Source: Bacillus nitratireducens (GTDB lineage Bacteria > Bacillota > Bacilli > Bacillales > Bacillaceae_G). Taken from it: a DNA stretch of 64,000 nucleotides. Both the position numbers and the translations under genes were made by a program. The stretch lies in the NCBI RefSeq assembly GCF_001884135.1, contig NZ_MAOC01000051.1, positions 124,001 to 188,000 on the forward strand. Direction: 5' to 3'. The stretch's first letter is position 1. Each line of letters begins with the position of its first letter. A model generated the notes under the pieces. The model was given only the letters and a program-made list of their open reading frames with translations, was not told the origin of the DNA and did no database searches. This document shows positions 36,367 to 45,257 of this stretch, piece after piece.

Positions 36367-36395
36367 AACATACACTAATTATTTTTATTCGTCAA
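36367..36395 (-). promoter_or_regulatory. Sigma-A promoter of catDE
   Basis: Minus strand TTGACG (36395-36390), 17-base spacer, TATGTT (36372-36367). Downstream, TTTTGTA occurs twice within 25 bases, a possible repressor site. Confidence 0.65.
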
Positions 36396-36470
36396 TTCAT
36401 TTTTCATGAGAAAAAATATATTTTTTTTGCTATGATACAAATAGTTGTTTACAAAAAGGAGCTTGATTTT

Positions 36471-37016
36471 ATGAATATTGGTTCTGCAATACGTGAAATT
36501 CGTCAACGTAGAGGCATAACAATTGCACAAATTTGTGAAGGAACAGGGCTTTCTAAAGGCTTTATGAGTCAGGTTGAAAATAATAAAACATCACCGTCTA
36601 TCTCAACTTTAGATACAATCTCCAATTTTTTAAACGTTCCCCTTCCTTATTTATTGTTAGAACAAAAAGATCGATTGAAAATTGTCAAAAAAGACGAACG
36701 GAAATACAGTGTATACGGCAAAGATGAGCAAAGAATTGAACATGTTGCGGAGCAAGGTGGACTTCGCCTAAATCTCGTGGAAATTCCTGCCGGGTTTCCG
36801 AAAGAAAACTCACCAAACGCCCATGAAGGTGAAGAGTGTCATCTTGTATTACGCGGAAAGCTAGAAGTTCAACATGGTGAAGATATTGCAATTGTAGAAG
36901 AAGGTGATTCTTTCTCTTGGAATGCGTGCGTTCCACATATTGTTCGTAATATAGGGGAAGAAACTGCATTATTACTTATCTCTAGCCATGCAGAAAATCG
37001 AAAACGTGTTTACTAA
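36471..37016 (+). CDS. XRE-family regulator with cupin domain
   Basis: 181 residues from ATG 36471 (AAAAAGGAG upstream); the longer frame overlaps the catD promoter. The N-terminal helix-turn-helix is IAQICEGTGLSKGFMSQVENNKTSPSI. The C-terminal cupin is HEGEECHLVLRGKLEVQHG ... EEGDSFSWNACVPH. Such regulators sense small molecules such as amines or amino acids. It is divergent from catDE and may control its neighbours or itself; the ligand is unknown. Confidence 0.87.
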   Translation: MNIGSAIREIRQRRGITIAQICEGTGLSKGFMSQVENNKTSPSISTLDTISNFLNVPLPYLLLEQKDRLKIVKKDERKYSVYGKDEQRIEHVAEQGGLRLNLVEIPAGFPKENSPNAHEGEECHLVLRGKLEVQHGEDIAIVEEGDSFSWNACVPHIVRNIGEETALLLISSHAENRKRVY

Positions 37017-37024
37017 AAAATAAA

Positions 37025-37056
37025 AAGAAGCCTGTCTCATAACAGGCTTCTTTTTT
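37025..37056 (+). terminator. Bidirectional terminator
   Basis: AAGAAGCCTGT/ACAGGCTTCTT, 11-bp stem with a 6-base loop and T-run. It also ends the minus-strand hot-dog gene. Confidence 0.9.
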
Positions 37057-37433
37057 CATTCCCTTATAATTCCATAACTCGTCCCAACTAGCACAGTCTT
37101 TTCATGTTGGTTGCGATAAACTGACTCGATTGAAACTTTTTTATACCCTTCCATTTGCTCAATATTTGTTAAAGTTAATTCACAAGTAATCGTATCCCCT
37201 GTAAAAACTGGTCTAATAAACTCACTTACTAATTCTCTTGCTATGTAATGTAACTCTTCGCCTACTTTCGTTCCAATGCTAGCAGTCAATAAACCATGAA
37301 CCATTAATCGTCCATTCTCATCATATTCCATATGATGTCTCCCTTTATCACCTGTAATATTTGCAAATTCGAAAACTTCTTCCTCAGTAAATCTTCTTTC
37401 GTATTTAAATACTTCCCCAACTTTTATACTCAT
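37056..37433 (-). CDS. MaoC/hot-dog-fold dehydratase-like protein
   Basis: 125 residues, a single hot-dog domain. The hydratase-2 region is FANITGDKGRHHMEYDENGRLMVHGLL: the Asp and His of the active-site motif are present, although NPIH of classic MaoC proteins is replaced. RPVFTGDTITCELTL also fits the family. It may act on an acyl-CoA or acyl-ACP; the substrate is unknown. It starts at ATG 37433 after CGGGGG. Confidence 0.78.
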   Translation of the reverse strand: MSIKVGEVFKYERRFTEEEVFEFANITGDKGRHHMEYDENGRLMVHGLLTASIGTKVGEELHYIARELVSEFIRPVFTGDTITCELTLTNIEQMEGYKKVSIESVYRNQHEKTVLVGTSYGIIRE

Positions 37434-37449
37434 TTTTATCCCCCGTTTA

Positions 37450-37502
37450 ATAAACTGAATTTTCTTTTATTTTATCATAAAATGAGTCTCAATTCAGTTT
37501 AT
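37450..37502. promoter_or_regulatory. Inverted repeats flanking the hot-dog gene promoter
   Basis: ATAAACTGAATT (37450-37461) and AATTCAGTTTAT (37491-37502) are perfect 12-base complements 29 bases apart. On the minus strand a TTGAGA/TAAAAG promoter with 17-base spacer lies between and overlaps the first arm. This is operator-like geometry. Confidence 0.5.
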
Positions 37503-37544
37503 ATTATTAAAATAGCAATCCTTTTTCTTCACTACCTTATAAGT

Positions 37545-38003
37545 TTATCGGTGTCCATCCTTTTTTGCTACTTGATACCCGTAGTACGCACATGTCCCAT
37601 TTCTTGATAACTCTCTTACTTCAAAACCACAACTTCTATAAAAATCAAAATTGGTAGCGGCTGTATGTGCAAACCAATCACCATGAGGAAGCTTTTGCAA
37701 ACAAAGAGCTACCAGTTTCTTACCTAATCCTTTCCCTCTATACTCATACTTCACAACTAAATTTACTATGTTAGCAACCATGATTTGATCAGAAATCACT
37801 CTAACCATCGCGACCATCTCTTCTTCATCCCAAATTGTGAAAGCCCATGTTGAATTTTCAAATGCTATCGAAAATTTTTCAATTTGCCAAGAAGGGATAT
37901 TATCATTACTCCAACCAGCATCTTCAAATAATGTTTTAATTGCATAGGCTGGCACTCCATTCGTTCCTTCACGAATAATTAGTCCATTATGATAAATATA
38001 CAC
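37545..38003 (-). CDS. GNAT family N-acetyltransferase
   Basis: 152 residues from GTG 38003, chosen for the perfect AAAGGAGGG upstream. The acetyl-CoA binding loop YEYRGKGLGKKLVALCLQKLP and the C-terminal FYRSCGFEVR are intact. It belongs to the small free-standing GNAT group; the substrate is unknown. Confidence 0.82.
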   Translation of the reverse strand: MYIYHNGLIIREGTNGVPAYAIKTLFEDAGWSNDNIPSWQIEKFSIAFENSTWAFTIWDEEEMVAMVRVISDQIMVANIVNLVVKYEYRGKGLGKKLVALCLQKLPHGDWFAHTAATNFDFYRSCGFEVRELSRNGTCAYYGYQVAKKDGHR

Positions 38004-38074
38004 GTAATCCCTCCTTTTATTTTTATATACCATTCTTCAAAAAGTATATTTTACCTTTAAAAAATTGAACTTTT

Positions 38075-38581
38075 TCATCCAACTCTCTTAATAGAATAAA
38101 CTAAGACATCAATCCCATGAAATGCAGTTGTTTTTTCATAGCTAAGTCCTGTTTTTCTAGCTACAAATATTGAAGCTGGGTGGTTCGGATTAATAAGTGA
38201 AATTAATTTATTCATTTGTAATGCTTGAAAACCATAGTCTCGAAATGCCGCCGCTGCCTCTTTCGCATACCCTTTCCCCCAGTACTTAGGAAGTAGCCAA
38301 TAGCCAATCTCAATTTCCTCTTTTCCATCTACCTTCTGCTTGACAAGCCCTGCATGACCAATTCGTATCCCTGTTTCCTTTTCAATCATTACAAATAAAC
38401 CAAGACCATTTTTATAATTCGGAAGCACCCACTCCTCCAAACTTTTTTTACATTGCATATATGTTTTTAACGTCCCATTTCCAATATAGCGCATTACCTT
38501 CTCATTCCCCCATAAAGACGCATAAAACGATAAATCATCCCTTGTATATTTACGAAATTGTAAGCGATCTGTATGGAACAC
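38075..38581 (-). CDS. RimJ/RimL-type GNAT acetyltransferase
   Basis: 168 residues from GTG 38581 (GGGAGTGAG upstream), giving the usual start MFHTDRLQFRKYTRDDLSF. The core GYWLLPKYWGKGYAKEAAAAFRDYGF and LINPNHPASIFVARKTGLSY are typical of acetyltransferases of the RimJ/RimL type. The substrate is unknown. It lies 70 bases upstream of the previous GNAT gene on the same strand. Confidence 0.83.
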   Translation of the reverse strand: MFHTDRLQFRKYTRDDLSFYASLWGNEKVMRYIGNGTLKTYMQCKKSLEEWVLPNYKNGLGLFVMIEKETGIRIGHAGLVKQKVDGKEEIEIGYWLLPKYWGKGYAKEAAAAFRDYGFQALQMNKLISLINPNHPASIFVARKTGLSYEKTTAFHGIDVLVYSIKRVG

Positions 38582-38706
38582 TTTTAACTCACTCCCATCA
38601 TTTTGAACCTTATTACATATCAATATATTTCAAACTATATAAATGTTAACTAATTTGTAAAAGAAAGAAAATTCAGTCTTATAAAGGTGTATTATATCAA
38701 AAAAAA

Positions 38707-38732
38707 GCAGTAGACAAAAGAGTGTCTACTGC
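38707..38732 (-). terminator. Terminator of the iron ABC operon
   Basis: GCAGTAGACA/TGTCTACTGC, 10-bp perfect stem with a 6-base loop, followed on the minus strand by TTTTTTTTG. Confidence 0.88.
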
Positions 38733-38821
38733 ATCCATATCATAACTAGCAAAAAGAAAACTACAACTGAGGGGGGTGTAGGATTTTCAAATATACTAGA
38801 TACTTATCCCGTTCTAACGGG

Positions 38822-38866
38822 CGGTAAACTTTCCAATTATATGAAAGTGAAAAGTTTACCGCACAT
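38822..38866. repeat. Long hairpin after the ankyrin gene
   Basis: GCGGTAAACTTT and its exact 12-base complement, separated by about 20 bases. Flanking AACGG/CCGTT repeats extend the structure and reach into the end of the ankyrin gene. No T-run, so it is not a plain terminator. Confidence 0.55.
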
Positions 38867-38883
38867 AAGAACTTTAACGGTTA

Positions 38884-39279
38884 TTAAGAGAGCACCGTTA
38901 AGTACTCAAATACACGCTGTGCTTTTTCTCCACCCATTCGAGCATGTTGAAGAAGGGAAATACCATGTGGGCCAGATGCACGTAATGCTTCTGGTTGTGC
39001 CACTAAAATAGCTTGTACGACTTCTAACTCTCCAAGCATAGCCGCTGCGAAAATATCCATCCGAGCACCCTTTTCTAGTAAATAAAGAGCAATGTCTTTA
39101 CGACCTACATGTGCTGCTGCTCCTAACGCACTTTCCCAATCTGAACCGCCCCAATTATAAGAAGCATGAAGTAAGCTAGGTGATTCGAACAAAAGCTCCT
39201 GTACCCTTTCTAGATCTCCATGAGCTGCCATAACAAATTCTCTTACTAATTCAGTGGTAATACGTTCTTCTGTTTGCAT
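38884..39279 (-). CDS. Ankyrin-repeat protein
   Basis: 131 residues, three to four ankyrin-like repeats (AAHGDLERVQELLFESPSLL, GAAAHVGRKDIALYLLEKGA, AAMLGELEVVQAILVAQPEAL). It overlaps the end of the ABC ATPase gene by 34 bases, so it is translationally linked to an iron transporter; its role is unknown. It starts at ATG 39279 after AAAAGGAG. Confidence 0.85.
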   Translation of the reverse strand: MQTEERITTELVREFVMAAHGDLERVQELLFESPSLLHASYNWGGSDWESALGAAAHVGRKDIALYLLEKGARMDIFAAAMLGELEVVQAILVAQPEALRASGPHGISLLQHARMGGEKAQRVFEYLTVLS

Positions 39280-40064
39280 CGCTCTGCTCCTTTTTTAGAA
39301 ATTCGTTTCGGTGTAAAAAATGGCTTGTCGCTTCCTTGAAAAATATCTACTTCTATGCCAAATACATGTTGGAACATTTCATGACATAACACTTCTTCTG
39401 GTATACCGTCATACTGAAGCTTCCCTCGCTTTAATACGAGTAAACGATCACTATATTGAGCCGCTTGGTTAATGTCATGTAAAACCATTATAATTGTCAT
39501 ACCAAACTCCTCGTTTAATCGTTTCACAAGTTCCATTACTTCCAACTGGTGAACGATATCCAAAAAGGTTGTTGGTTCATCTAATAATAAGACATTTGTA
39601 CGTTGTGCTAGCGTCATCGCAATCCAAGCACGTTGTCTTTCTCCTCCTGATAAAGATTGCAAAAGGCGATATTCATACCCTGCAAGATTTGTAACAGACA
39701 ATGCCCAATCAACAATTTCTTCATCTTCTTCATTTAAGCGACCACTCCATGATTTATGGGGGCCTCTTCCGAACTGTATTAACTCTTTCACTGTTAAATC
39801 TAATTGATGATCATGCATTTGTGGTAACATCGCTAATTGCTTCGCTACATCCACACTCTTCATCGTATGAATATTTTCCCCATCTAAAATGATATCTCCT
39901 TCGCTTTGTTTAAGTAGCCTTGCTATTAAACGAAGCAAAGTAGATTTCCCCGATCCATTCGGACCGATTAAACTAACGATTTCTCCAGCTTTAATATGTA
40001 CATTCATATTTTGCATTTGAAATCTTTCAGAATGTGCGTAAAACACTTTATTAACGGAAATCAC
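39246..40064 (-). CDS. Iron-chelate ABC transporter ATPase
   Basis: 272 residues with Walker A GPNGSGKST, Q-loop, signature LSGGERQRAWIAMTLAQ, Walker B VLLLDEPTTFLD and switch histidine VLHDINQAAQ. It is typical of FecE/FhuC-type ATPases. It starts at GTG 40064 after GAGGAGG and overlaps the permease by 14 bases. Confidence 0.95.
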   Translation of the reverse strand: MISVNKVFYAHSERFQMQNMNVHIKAGEIVSLIGPNGSGKSTLLRLIARLLKQSEGDIILDGENIHTMKSVDVAKQLAMLPQMHDHQLDLTVKELIQFGRGPHKSWSGRLNEEDEEIVDWALSVTNLAGYEYRLLQSLSGGERQRAWIAMTLAQRTNVLLLDEPTTFLDIVHQLEVMELVKRLNEEFGMTIIMVLHDINQAAQYSDRLLVLKRGKLQYDGIPEEVLCHEMFQHVFGIEVDIFQGSDKPFFTPKRISKKGAERCKQKNVLPLN

Positions 40065-41088
40065 GTTGTTTTCCTCCTCTATGAATTAAATATAAGAAGA
40101 ACGGACCACCCAAGAAGGACAATAAAATACCAACAGGCAATTCGATTGGATCGAACCAACTTCGAGCTATCGCATCCGCGAAAACAAGTAATATCCCTCC
40201 GCCAAGGCATGATAATGGCAGTAAATATTTATAGTCATTTCCAACTAATAAACGTAACATATGTGGTACAACAAGACCGACAAATCCAATAAGTCCGGAA
40301 ACACTAACCGCAATTCCAGCTAACAATGTACTTACTACTATTAAATAAAACCGACTTCTCTCCACGTTATGCCCTAATAATTTTGCCATTTCATCTCCTA
40401 GCATTAATACTCGAATATGCTTAATGCCAAAGAGAGCCAATATAATAGCGAATATTGCATAATAAATAATCATGTTTAAATGCGCCCAACTTACACCACC
40501 AATGCCACCAGCTAACCACGGTAACACAGATTGTACTTTATCACTATGTAATAACATTAATGCTGACGTTGCTGCACCAATTAATGCATTGATTGATACA
40601 CCTACTAAGACGATTCTTGAAGGTGGTGCCCCTTTTTGCCATGATAAAGCATAAATAACCATCGCTGTTATGAACGCACCTAAAAATGCTCCTAGCGGTA
40701 AAAAAGCCATATGCTGAGGAAATAGAATCATAATTACAATTGCTACAAGACCTGCTCCGGATGAAACCCCGATAATGCCAGGGTCTGCAAGAGGGTTTCT
40801 CATAACCCCTTGCAGTAATGCTCCCGAGGCTGCTAAACATGTTCCTACAATAAACCCAACGAGCACTCTGGGTATACGAAGATCCCATACAATTCGATGA
40901 ACTGTCGAACCTTCATCTTGTATCCCTGTTAGAATGTCTCCTAAAGAAAAGGATAAACTTCCTGCGAAAAGACCATAAAAAAGACCTAGAATCGTTAATA
41001 CAACTAAAGTAACTGCTGTTACCCATCTTTTTTTCGCAAAAGGATGTTCCTTTTCTCTTACTGCTTCACTACTCTCCATACTCATCAT
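40051..41088 (-). CDS. Iron-chelate ABC transporter permease (FecCD family)
   Basis: 345 residues with about nine to ten hydrophobic helices. Family blocks LRIPRVLVGFIVGTCLAASGALLQGVMRNPLADPGIIGVSSGAG, and GLIGFVGLVVPHMLRLLVGNDY (ATPase-contact loop) are visible. Only one permease gene is present, so it probably works as a homodimer. It overlaps the binding-protein gene by 4 bases. Confidence 0.95.
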   Translation of the reverse strand: MMSMESSEAVREKEHPFAKKRWVTAVTLVVLTILGLFYGLFAGSLSFSLGDILTGIQDEGSTVHRIVWDLRIPRVLVGFIVGTCLAASGALLQGVMRNPLADPGIIGVSSGAGLVAIVIMILFPQHMAFLPLGAFLGAFITAMVIYALSWQKGAPPSRIVLVGVSINALIGAATSALMLLHSDKVQSVLPWLAGGIGGVSWAHLNMIIYYAIFAIILALFGIKHIRVLMLGDEMAKLLGHNVERSRFYLIVVSTLLAGIAVSVSGLIGFVGLVVPHMLRLLVGNDYKYLLPLSCLGGGILLVFADAIARSWFDPIELPVGILLSFLGGPFFLYLIHRGGKQRDFR

Positions 41089-42032
41089 TTCCTTACATCT
41101 TGTATACTTTTATACATAAAGTCCATTGCTTCTGTTACTTTTGTTCCAGGATTTGATCCAAATAAATCTGGCGGCAAAATAACAACACGATTTTGTTTGA
41201 CTGCATCTAAATTTTTCCACGCTTCATTTTTCATCATTTCGCCTTCAAATGCTTTTTTCACACTATTTGGATCTCCATGTGTAATTAAATAAATTACATC
41301 TGGGTTCGCCTCAATAATGCGTTCTACACTTAGCTGTGCATATTGCGGATATTCTTTCATTTCTGGAAAACCAGCTGCAATATTTTTACCGCCCGTTTTT
41401 TCTAAAATATCACCTGACAGAGATGTTGGTAACGCTGCTAAATAAGTGCCTGGTGCTCCATATACCAGCAATGCTTTAACGTCACTCTTTTTCTCATATT
41501 GCTTCATTTGATCATTAATTTTTTGATTAAGTTCTTTTGCTTTATCTTCTTTCTTCATTACTGTTCCATACATTTCAATACTCTTTTGAATATCTTTTAC
41601 AGAATTTGCTGAAGAAATGATTACTTTTGTTCCTTGTCCTTCGACCGTTGGAATGTTCTTTTGGAATCCATTATTAGCAACAAGTACATCCGGTTTTAAA
41701 CTAGCAATTTGCTCAAAATTCGGTTGATGTGCATTTCCGATTACTTGTGCTTTCTTTAATTCCTCTGGGAGAGTTAATTTTGTATCAGGACGACCTACTA
41801 TTTTCCCACCTAAAGCGTGAATAATATCCAAGTCCCCCATACTCAACGTTGCAAAACTTTCAGGAACTTTATTGAATGTTACCTTTCTTTTTGAGAGATC
41901 GGTAATTTCGATTTTGTCTGTTCCTTTTTCTGTTTTTGTTGCAGATGCTTTTTCGTTTTCCTTTGCACTGCAACCTATTAACAAGAAAAAAATAGATAAG
42001 ATCGCTGTGAACAGCGTAATAGATTTTTTCAT
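41085..42032 (-). CDS. Iron-chelate ABC transporter substrate-binding lipoprotein
   Basis: 315 residues with lipobox FLLIGC (C21). Class III periplasmic-binding fold: RKVTFNKVPESFATLSMGDLDIIHALGG, IASLKPDVLVAN, and VERIIEANPDVIYL. The ligand (siderophore, heme or other chelate) cannot be told from sequence alone. Double Fur boxes lie upstream, so iron limitation should induce the operon. Confidence 0.92.
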   Translation of the reverse strand: MKKSITLFTAILSIFFLLIGCSAKENEKASATKTEKGTDKIEITDLSKRKVTFNKVPESFATLSMGDLDIIHALGGKIVGRPDTKLTLPEELKKAQVIGNAHQPNFEQIASLKPDVLVANNGFQKNIPTVEGQGTKVIISSANSVKDIQKSIEMYGTVMKKEDKAKELNQKINDQMKQYEKKSDVKALLVYGAPGTYLAALPTSLSGDILEKTGGKNIAAGFPEMKEYPQYAQLSVERIIEANPDVIYLITHGDPNSVKKAFEGEMMKNEAWKNLDAVKQNRVVILPPDLFGSNPGTKVTEAMDFMYKSIQDVRK

Positions 42033-42048
42033 TCTTCCACCTCTAATT

Positions 42049-42067
42049 GATAATGATAATCATTGAC
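42049..42067. promoter_or_regulatory. Fur box 1 of the iron ABC operon
   Basis: GATAATGATAATCATTGAC, close to the 19-base Fur consensus GATAATGATAATCATTATC (first 16 bases identical), 17 bases before the start codon. Confidence 0.92.
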
Positions 42068-42085
42068 TACTATTCTACTTTAATT

Positions 42086-42104
42086 GATAAGGATTATCAT
42101 TGTC
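42086..42104. promoter_or_regulatory. Fur box 2 of the iron ABC operon
   Basis: GATAAGGATTATCATTGTC contains TGATAAGGATTATCA, one mismatch to the 7-1-7 consensus. It lies 37 bases upstream of box 1. Confidence 0.88.
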
Positions 42105-42143
42105 AACATGAAACGCATACATTTTCTACAAAAAACAAAAAAA

Positions 42144-42174
42144 CGCTACAAAAAGATTTCTTCTTTTCGTAGCG
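42144..42174 (-). terminator. yrhC terminator
   Basis: CGCTACGAAAAGA/TCTTTTTGTAGCG, 13-bp stem with one G-U pair, followed on the minus strand by TTTTTTTG. Confidence 0.88.
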
Positions 42175-42180
42175 CCCTAT

Positions 42181-42417
42181 TTAACAATTTTCTTCATATT
42201 CGCTCTCCTCTAATTGGTCACGCATCGCTTTAACACGCTTAAAGAAGAAAAAAGCAAGAACTAAAAATACAATAATACTTCCCATCATAACAAAAGACTG
42301 TACCATACTTTTAATTCCACTTGGAATTAATAAACCGATCATTAAAAATGTACTTATAGCTAAAAGTACTTGTGCAAACCGGGTATAATCTGCTATTTTT
42401 TCTTGTAATTCTTTCAT
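42181..42417 (-). CDS. yrhC: YrhC family small membrane protein
   Basis: 78 residues with two hydrophobic helices (VLLAISTFLMIGLLIP and FVMMGSIIVFLVLAFFFF) and an acidic tail. The family is the last gene of the mccAB cysteine operon in B. subtilis. Here it is separated from mccB by adhE and two terminators. It starts at ATG 42417 after GGGAGTGAT. Its function is unknown. Confidence 0.8.
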   Translation of the reverse strand: MKELQEKIADYTRFAQVLLAISTFLMIGLLIPSGIKSMVQSFVMMGSIIVFLVLAFFFFKRVKAMRDQLEESEYEENC

Positions 42418-42510
42418 CTGCTTATCACTCCCATCCTCACTTTATCACATTCTATCAAGCTTAAAGACAAGTAAATAGAACCAATCTGGGAGATGTTTTC
42501 CAAAGTAAAA

Positions 42511-42538
42511 AAGAGCCGCTTACTCGCGGCTCTTTTTT
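42511..42538 (-). terminator. adhE terminator
   Basis: AAGAGCCGC/GCGGCTCTT, 9-bp stem, with a T-run on both strands. Confidence 0.9.
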
Positions 42539-42543
42539 ATCTA

Positions 42544-45147
42544 TTATACGCCTTTATATGCTTCCATATAGATTTCTTTCAGCTCTGAAATGAGCGGTAA
42601 TTTTGGATTAGCTGTTGTACATTGATCTTCAAAAGCTCTTTCTGCTAATAATGCAACAACTTCTTCAAATTGGTCTTTAGCAACTCCTTGTCCTGCAATA
42701 CTCATATTTATATTTAAGCTTTTTCCAAGCTCAATAATTGCTTGGACGAGTGATTCCACACCTTCCGCTTTTGAGCTTGCTGGAAGCCCGAGCATTCTCG
42801 CAATATGTGCATAGCGTTCATCAGCCACAAAATGCTCATATTTTGGGAACAATGCGTGTTTTCTTGGCTTAATAGCATTATAACGAACTACATGCGGCAT
42901 AAGAATTGCATTCGCACGCCCATGCGGAATATGGAATTCTGGCCCAATTTTATGTGCTAAACTGTGATTAATACCTAGGAATGCATTTGCAAATGCCATT
43001 CCTGCGATTGCGGAAGCGTTATGCATTTTTTCTCGTGCTTCTGCGTCATTTCCGTCTTTATACGCTCTTGGTAAATATTTAAAGACGAGATCAATTGCTT
43101 TTAATGCTAATCCATCTGTATAGTCATTTGCCAGAACAGACACATACGCCTCGATTGCATGCGTTAATACGTCCATACCAGTGTCTGCTGTTACATGAGG
43201 TGGTACTGTCATTACAAATTGCGGATCAACAATCGCTACATCTGGTGTTAATTCATAATCTGCGAGCGGATACTTTATATTATTTTTCTTATCTGTAATA
43301 ACCGCAAATGGTGTCACTTCTGACCCTGTTCCTGATGTTGTTGGAATAGCAACAAACTGCGCTTTATTTCCTAATTCCGGATATTTACATGTACGTTTTC
43401 TTATATCTAAAAACTTTTGTTTAATGCCATAGAATGTTGTTTCTGGATGCTCATAGAAAAGCCACATCCCTTTCGCTGCATCCATAGCAGAACCACCACC
43501 AAGTGCGATAATTACATCTGGCTTAAAACTTCTCATCATTTCCGCACCTTTAAACACAGTTTCATCTGATGGATCTGGCTCAACTTCAAAGAAAACTTCA
43601 ACTTTCACATCATTTGCATGCTTACGTAAATAGTGTGTAACTGTATCTACATAACCGTGCTCAACCATCCCTGGATCCGTTACAATAAATGCGCGGGAAA
43701 TGTTAGGCATGTTTGCTAAATATGCTGTCGCATGTTTTTCAAAATAAATTTTGGGTGGTAATTTGAACCACTGCATATTCTTTTTTCTATTTGCCAACCT
43801 TTTTATATTTAATAAATGAGTCGCCGTTACGTTTTGGGAAACTGAGTTTTTCCCGTAGGAGCCACAACCAAGCGTAAGTGATGGAATAAATCCATTATAT
43901 ATATCACCGATTCCACCTTGTGATGAAGGTGCATTTACAATGAGACGACAGGCTTTCATACGTAACCCAAATTGTTTTTGTACTTCTTTATTTGTAGAAT
44001 GGATAACCGCTGAATGCCCTAGGCCACCAAGCTCTAACATTTCTTCGCAATATGTAAATCCTTCTTCTAATGAATTTGCTTTTACACAAGCTAACACTGG
44101 GCTCAGTTTCTCACGAGATAGTGGATATGCTGCCCCGATACCTTTAATTTCAGCTACAAGCATTTTTGTATGTTCAGGTACAGTAATTCCTACTAATTCA
44201 GCAATATACTGTGCTGATTTCCCAACAATATCACTATTTACTGCACATGTATTTTCATTAATAACAAGCTTTTCTAATTTCTTTCTCTCTTCCTCTGTTA
44301 CAAAGTAACAATTATTTGCAATCATTTCTATTTTAACATCATCATAAATTTCTTTATCGATAATGATTGCCTGTTCCGATGCACAAATCATACCGTTATC
44401 AAATGTTTTCGATAAAATTAAATCATTAACAGCTCGTTTTACATGTGCTGATTTTTCTATATAACACGGTACATTACCAGGACCTACACCAAGTGCTGGT
44501 TTACCAGTAGAATAAGCCGATTTCACCATACCAGCCCCTCCAGTTGCTAGAACGAGCGCGACACCATCATGGTTCATTAATTGTTTCGTTGCTTCCACAG
44601 AAGGTCTTTCAATCCATTGAATACAATGCTTTGGTGCACCGGCCTTCACTGCTGCATCATATACTGTTTTCGCCGCTGCAACGGAACAATTTTGTGCAGA
44701 AGGATGAAATGCGAAAATAATTGGATTTCTCGTTTTTATCGCGATTAACGCTTTAAACATTGTTGTCGACGTTGGGTTCGTTACAGGCGTTACCCCAGCT
44801 ACTACACCGACAGGTTCTGCAATTTCTATTACTTCTTCATGAGGATCTTCATGAATAATTCCTACCGTTTTATCTTTCTTTATACTATGCCAAATATATT
44901 CAGTGGCAAAAATATTTTTTATACATTTGTCTTCATAGACACCACGGCCCGTTTCTTCAACAGCCAATTTCGCAAGCGGCATATGTTGATCAACACCTGC
45001 TAGTGCCATTTCATGAACAATGTTGTCAATCTGCTCTTGTGTAAAACTTTCTAATGCTTGTAAAGCTTCTTGACCGTTATTTACTAACGTATCAATCATC
45101 TCTTTTACCTCTTGCATTTCATTTACAACTTTCTCTTTGACTACCAT
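42544..45147 (-). CDS. adhE: Bifunctional aldehyde-alcohol dehydrogenase AdhE
   Basis: 867 residues, full length. The N-terminal half is the CoA-dependent acetaldehyde dehydrogenase (AGVTPVTNPTSTTMFKALIA, catalytic Cys in NGMICASEQ). The C-terminal half, after a linker at about 450, is iron-dependent alcohol dehydrogenase (ALGGGSAMDAAKGMW, DTGMDVLTHAIEAYVS, HSLAHKIG). It converts acetyl-CoA to ethanol and regenerates NAD in anaerobic growth. It starts at ATG 45147 after AGGAGG. Two perfect Rex operators lie upstream. Confidence 0.97.
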   Translation of the reverse strand: MVVKEKVVNEMQEVKEMIDTLVNNGQEALQALESFTQEQIDNIVHEMALAGVDQHMPLAKLAVEETGRGVYEDKCIKNIFATEYIWHSIKKDKTVGIIHEDPHEEVIEIAEPVGVVAGVTPVTNPTSTTMFKALIAIKTRNPIIFAFHPSAQNCSVAAAKTVYDAAVKAGAPKHCIQWIERPSVEATKQLMNHDGVALVLATGGAGMVKSAYSTGKPALGVGPGNVPCYIEKSAHVKRAVNDLILSKTFDNGMICASEQAIIIDKEIYDDVKIEMIANNCYFVTEEERKKLEKLVINENTCAVNSDIVGKSAQYIAELVGITVPEHTKMLVAEIKGIGAAYPLSREKLSPVLACVKANSLEEGFTYCEEMLELGGLGHSAVIHSTNKEVQKQFGLRMKACRLIVNAPSSQGGIGDIYNGFIPSLTLGCGSYGKNSVSQNVTATHLLNIKRLANRKKNMQWFKLPPKIYFEKHATAYLANMPNISRAFIVTDPGMVEHGYVDTVTHYLRKHANDVKVEVFFEVEPDPSDETVFKGAEMMRSFKPDVIIALGGGSAMDAAKGMWLFYEHPETTFYGIKQKFLDIRKRTCKYPELGNKAQFVAIPTTSGTGSEVTPFAVITDKKNNIKYPLADYELTPDVAIVDPQFVMTVPPHVTADTGMDVLTHAIEAYVSVLANDYTDGLALKAIDLVFKYLPRAYKDGNDAEAREKMHNASAIAGMAFANAFLGINHSLAHKIGPEFHIPHGRANAILMPHVVRYNAIKPRKHALFPKYEHFVADERYAHIARMLGLPASSKAEGVESLVQAIIELGKSLNINMSIAGQGVAKDQFEEVVALLAERAFEDQCTTANPKLPLISELKEIYMEAYKGV

Positions 45148-45257
45148 GTAAATTTCCTCCTATTCTGTTATCACGGTCTTTATAAGTCCCTATAGGTCAT
45201 AATAAGTCCCGATTAGCGAAAAAAAATAGAGTTACCGTCCTACATGAATCCCATTGT

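Larger units (their letters stand above)
38582..38883. other. Intergenic region with stacked hairpins
   Basis: About 300 bases with no supportable ORF. It contains a terminator (38707-38732). A cluster of inverted repeats lies between about 38811 and 38900, including a 12-bp GCGGTAAACTTT stem and ACGG-containing repeats. Confidence 0.55.

Noticed and set aside
36303-36470. N-terminal extension of the XRE-cupin regulator
   Set aside because: It would run through the catDE promoter and lacks a ribosome binding site; ATG 36471 has AAAAAGGAG.
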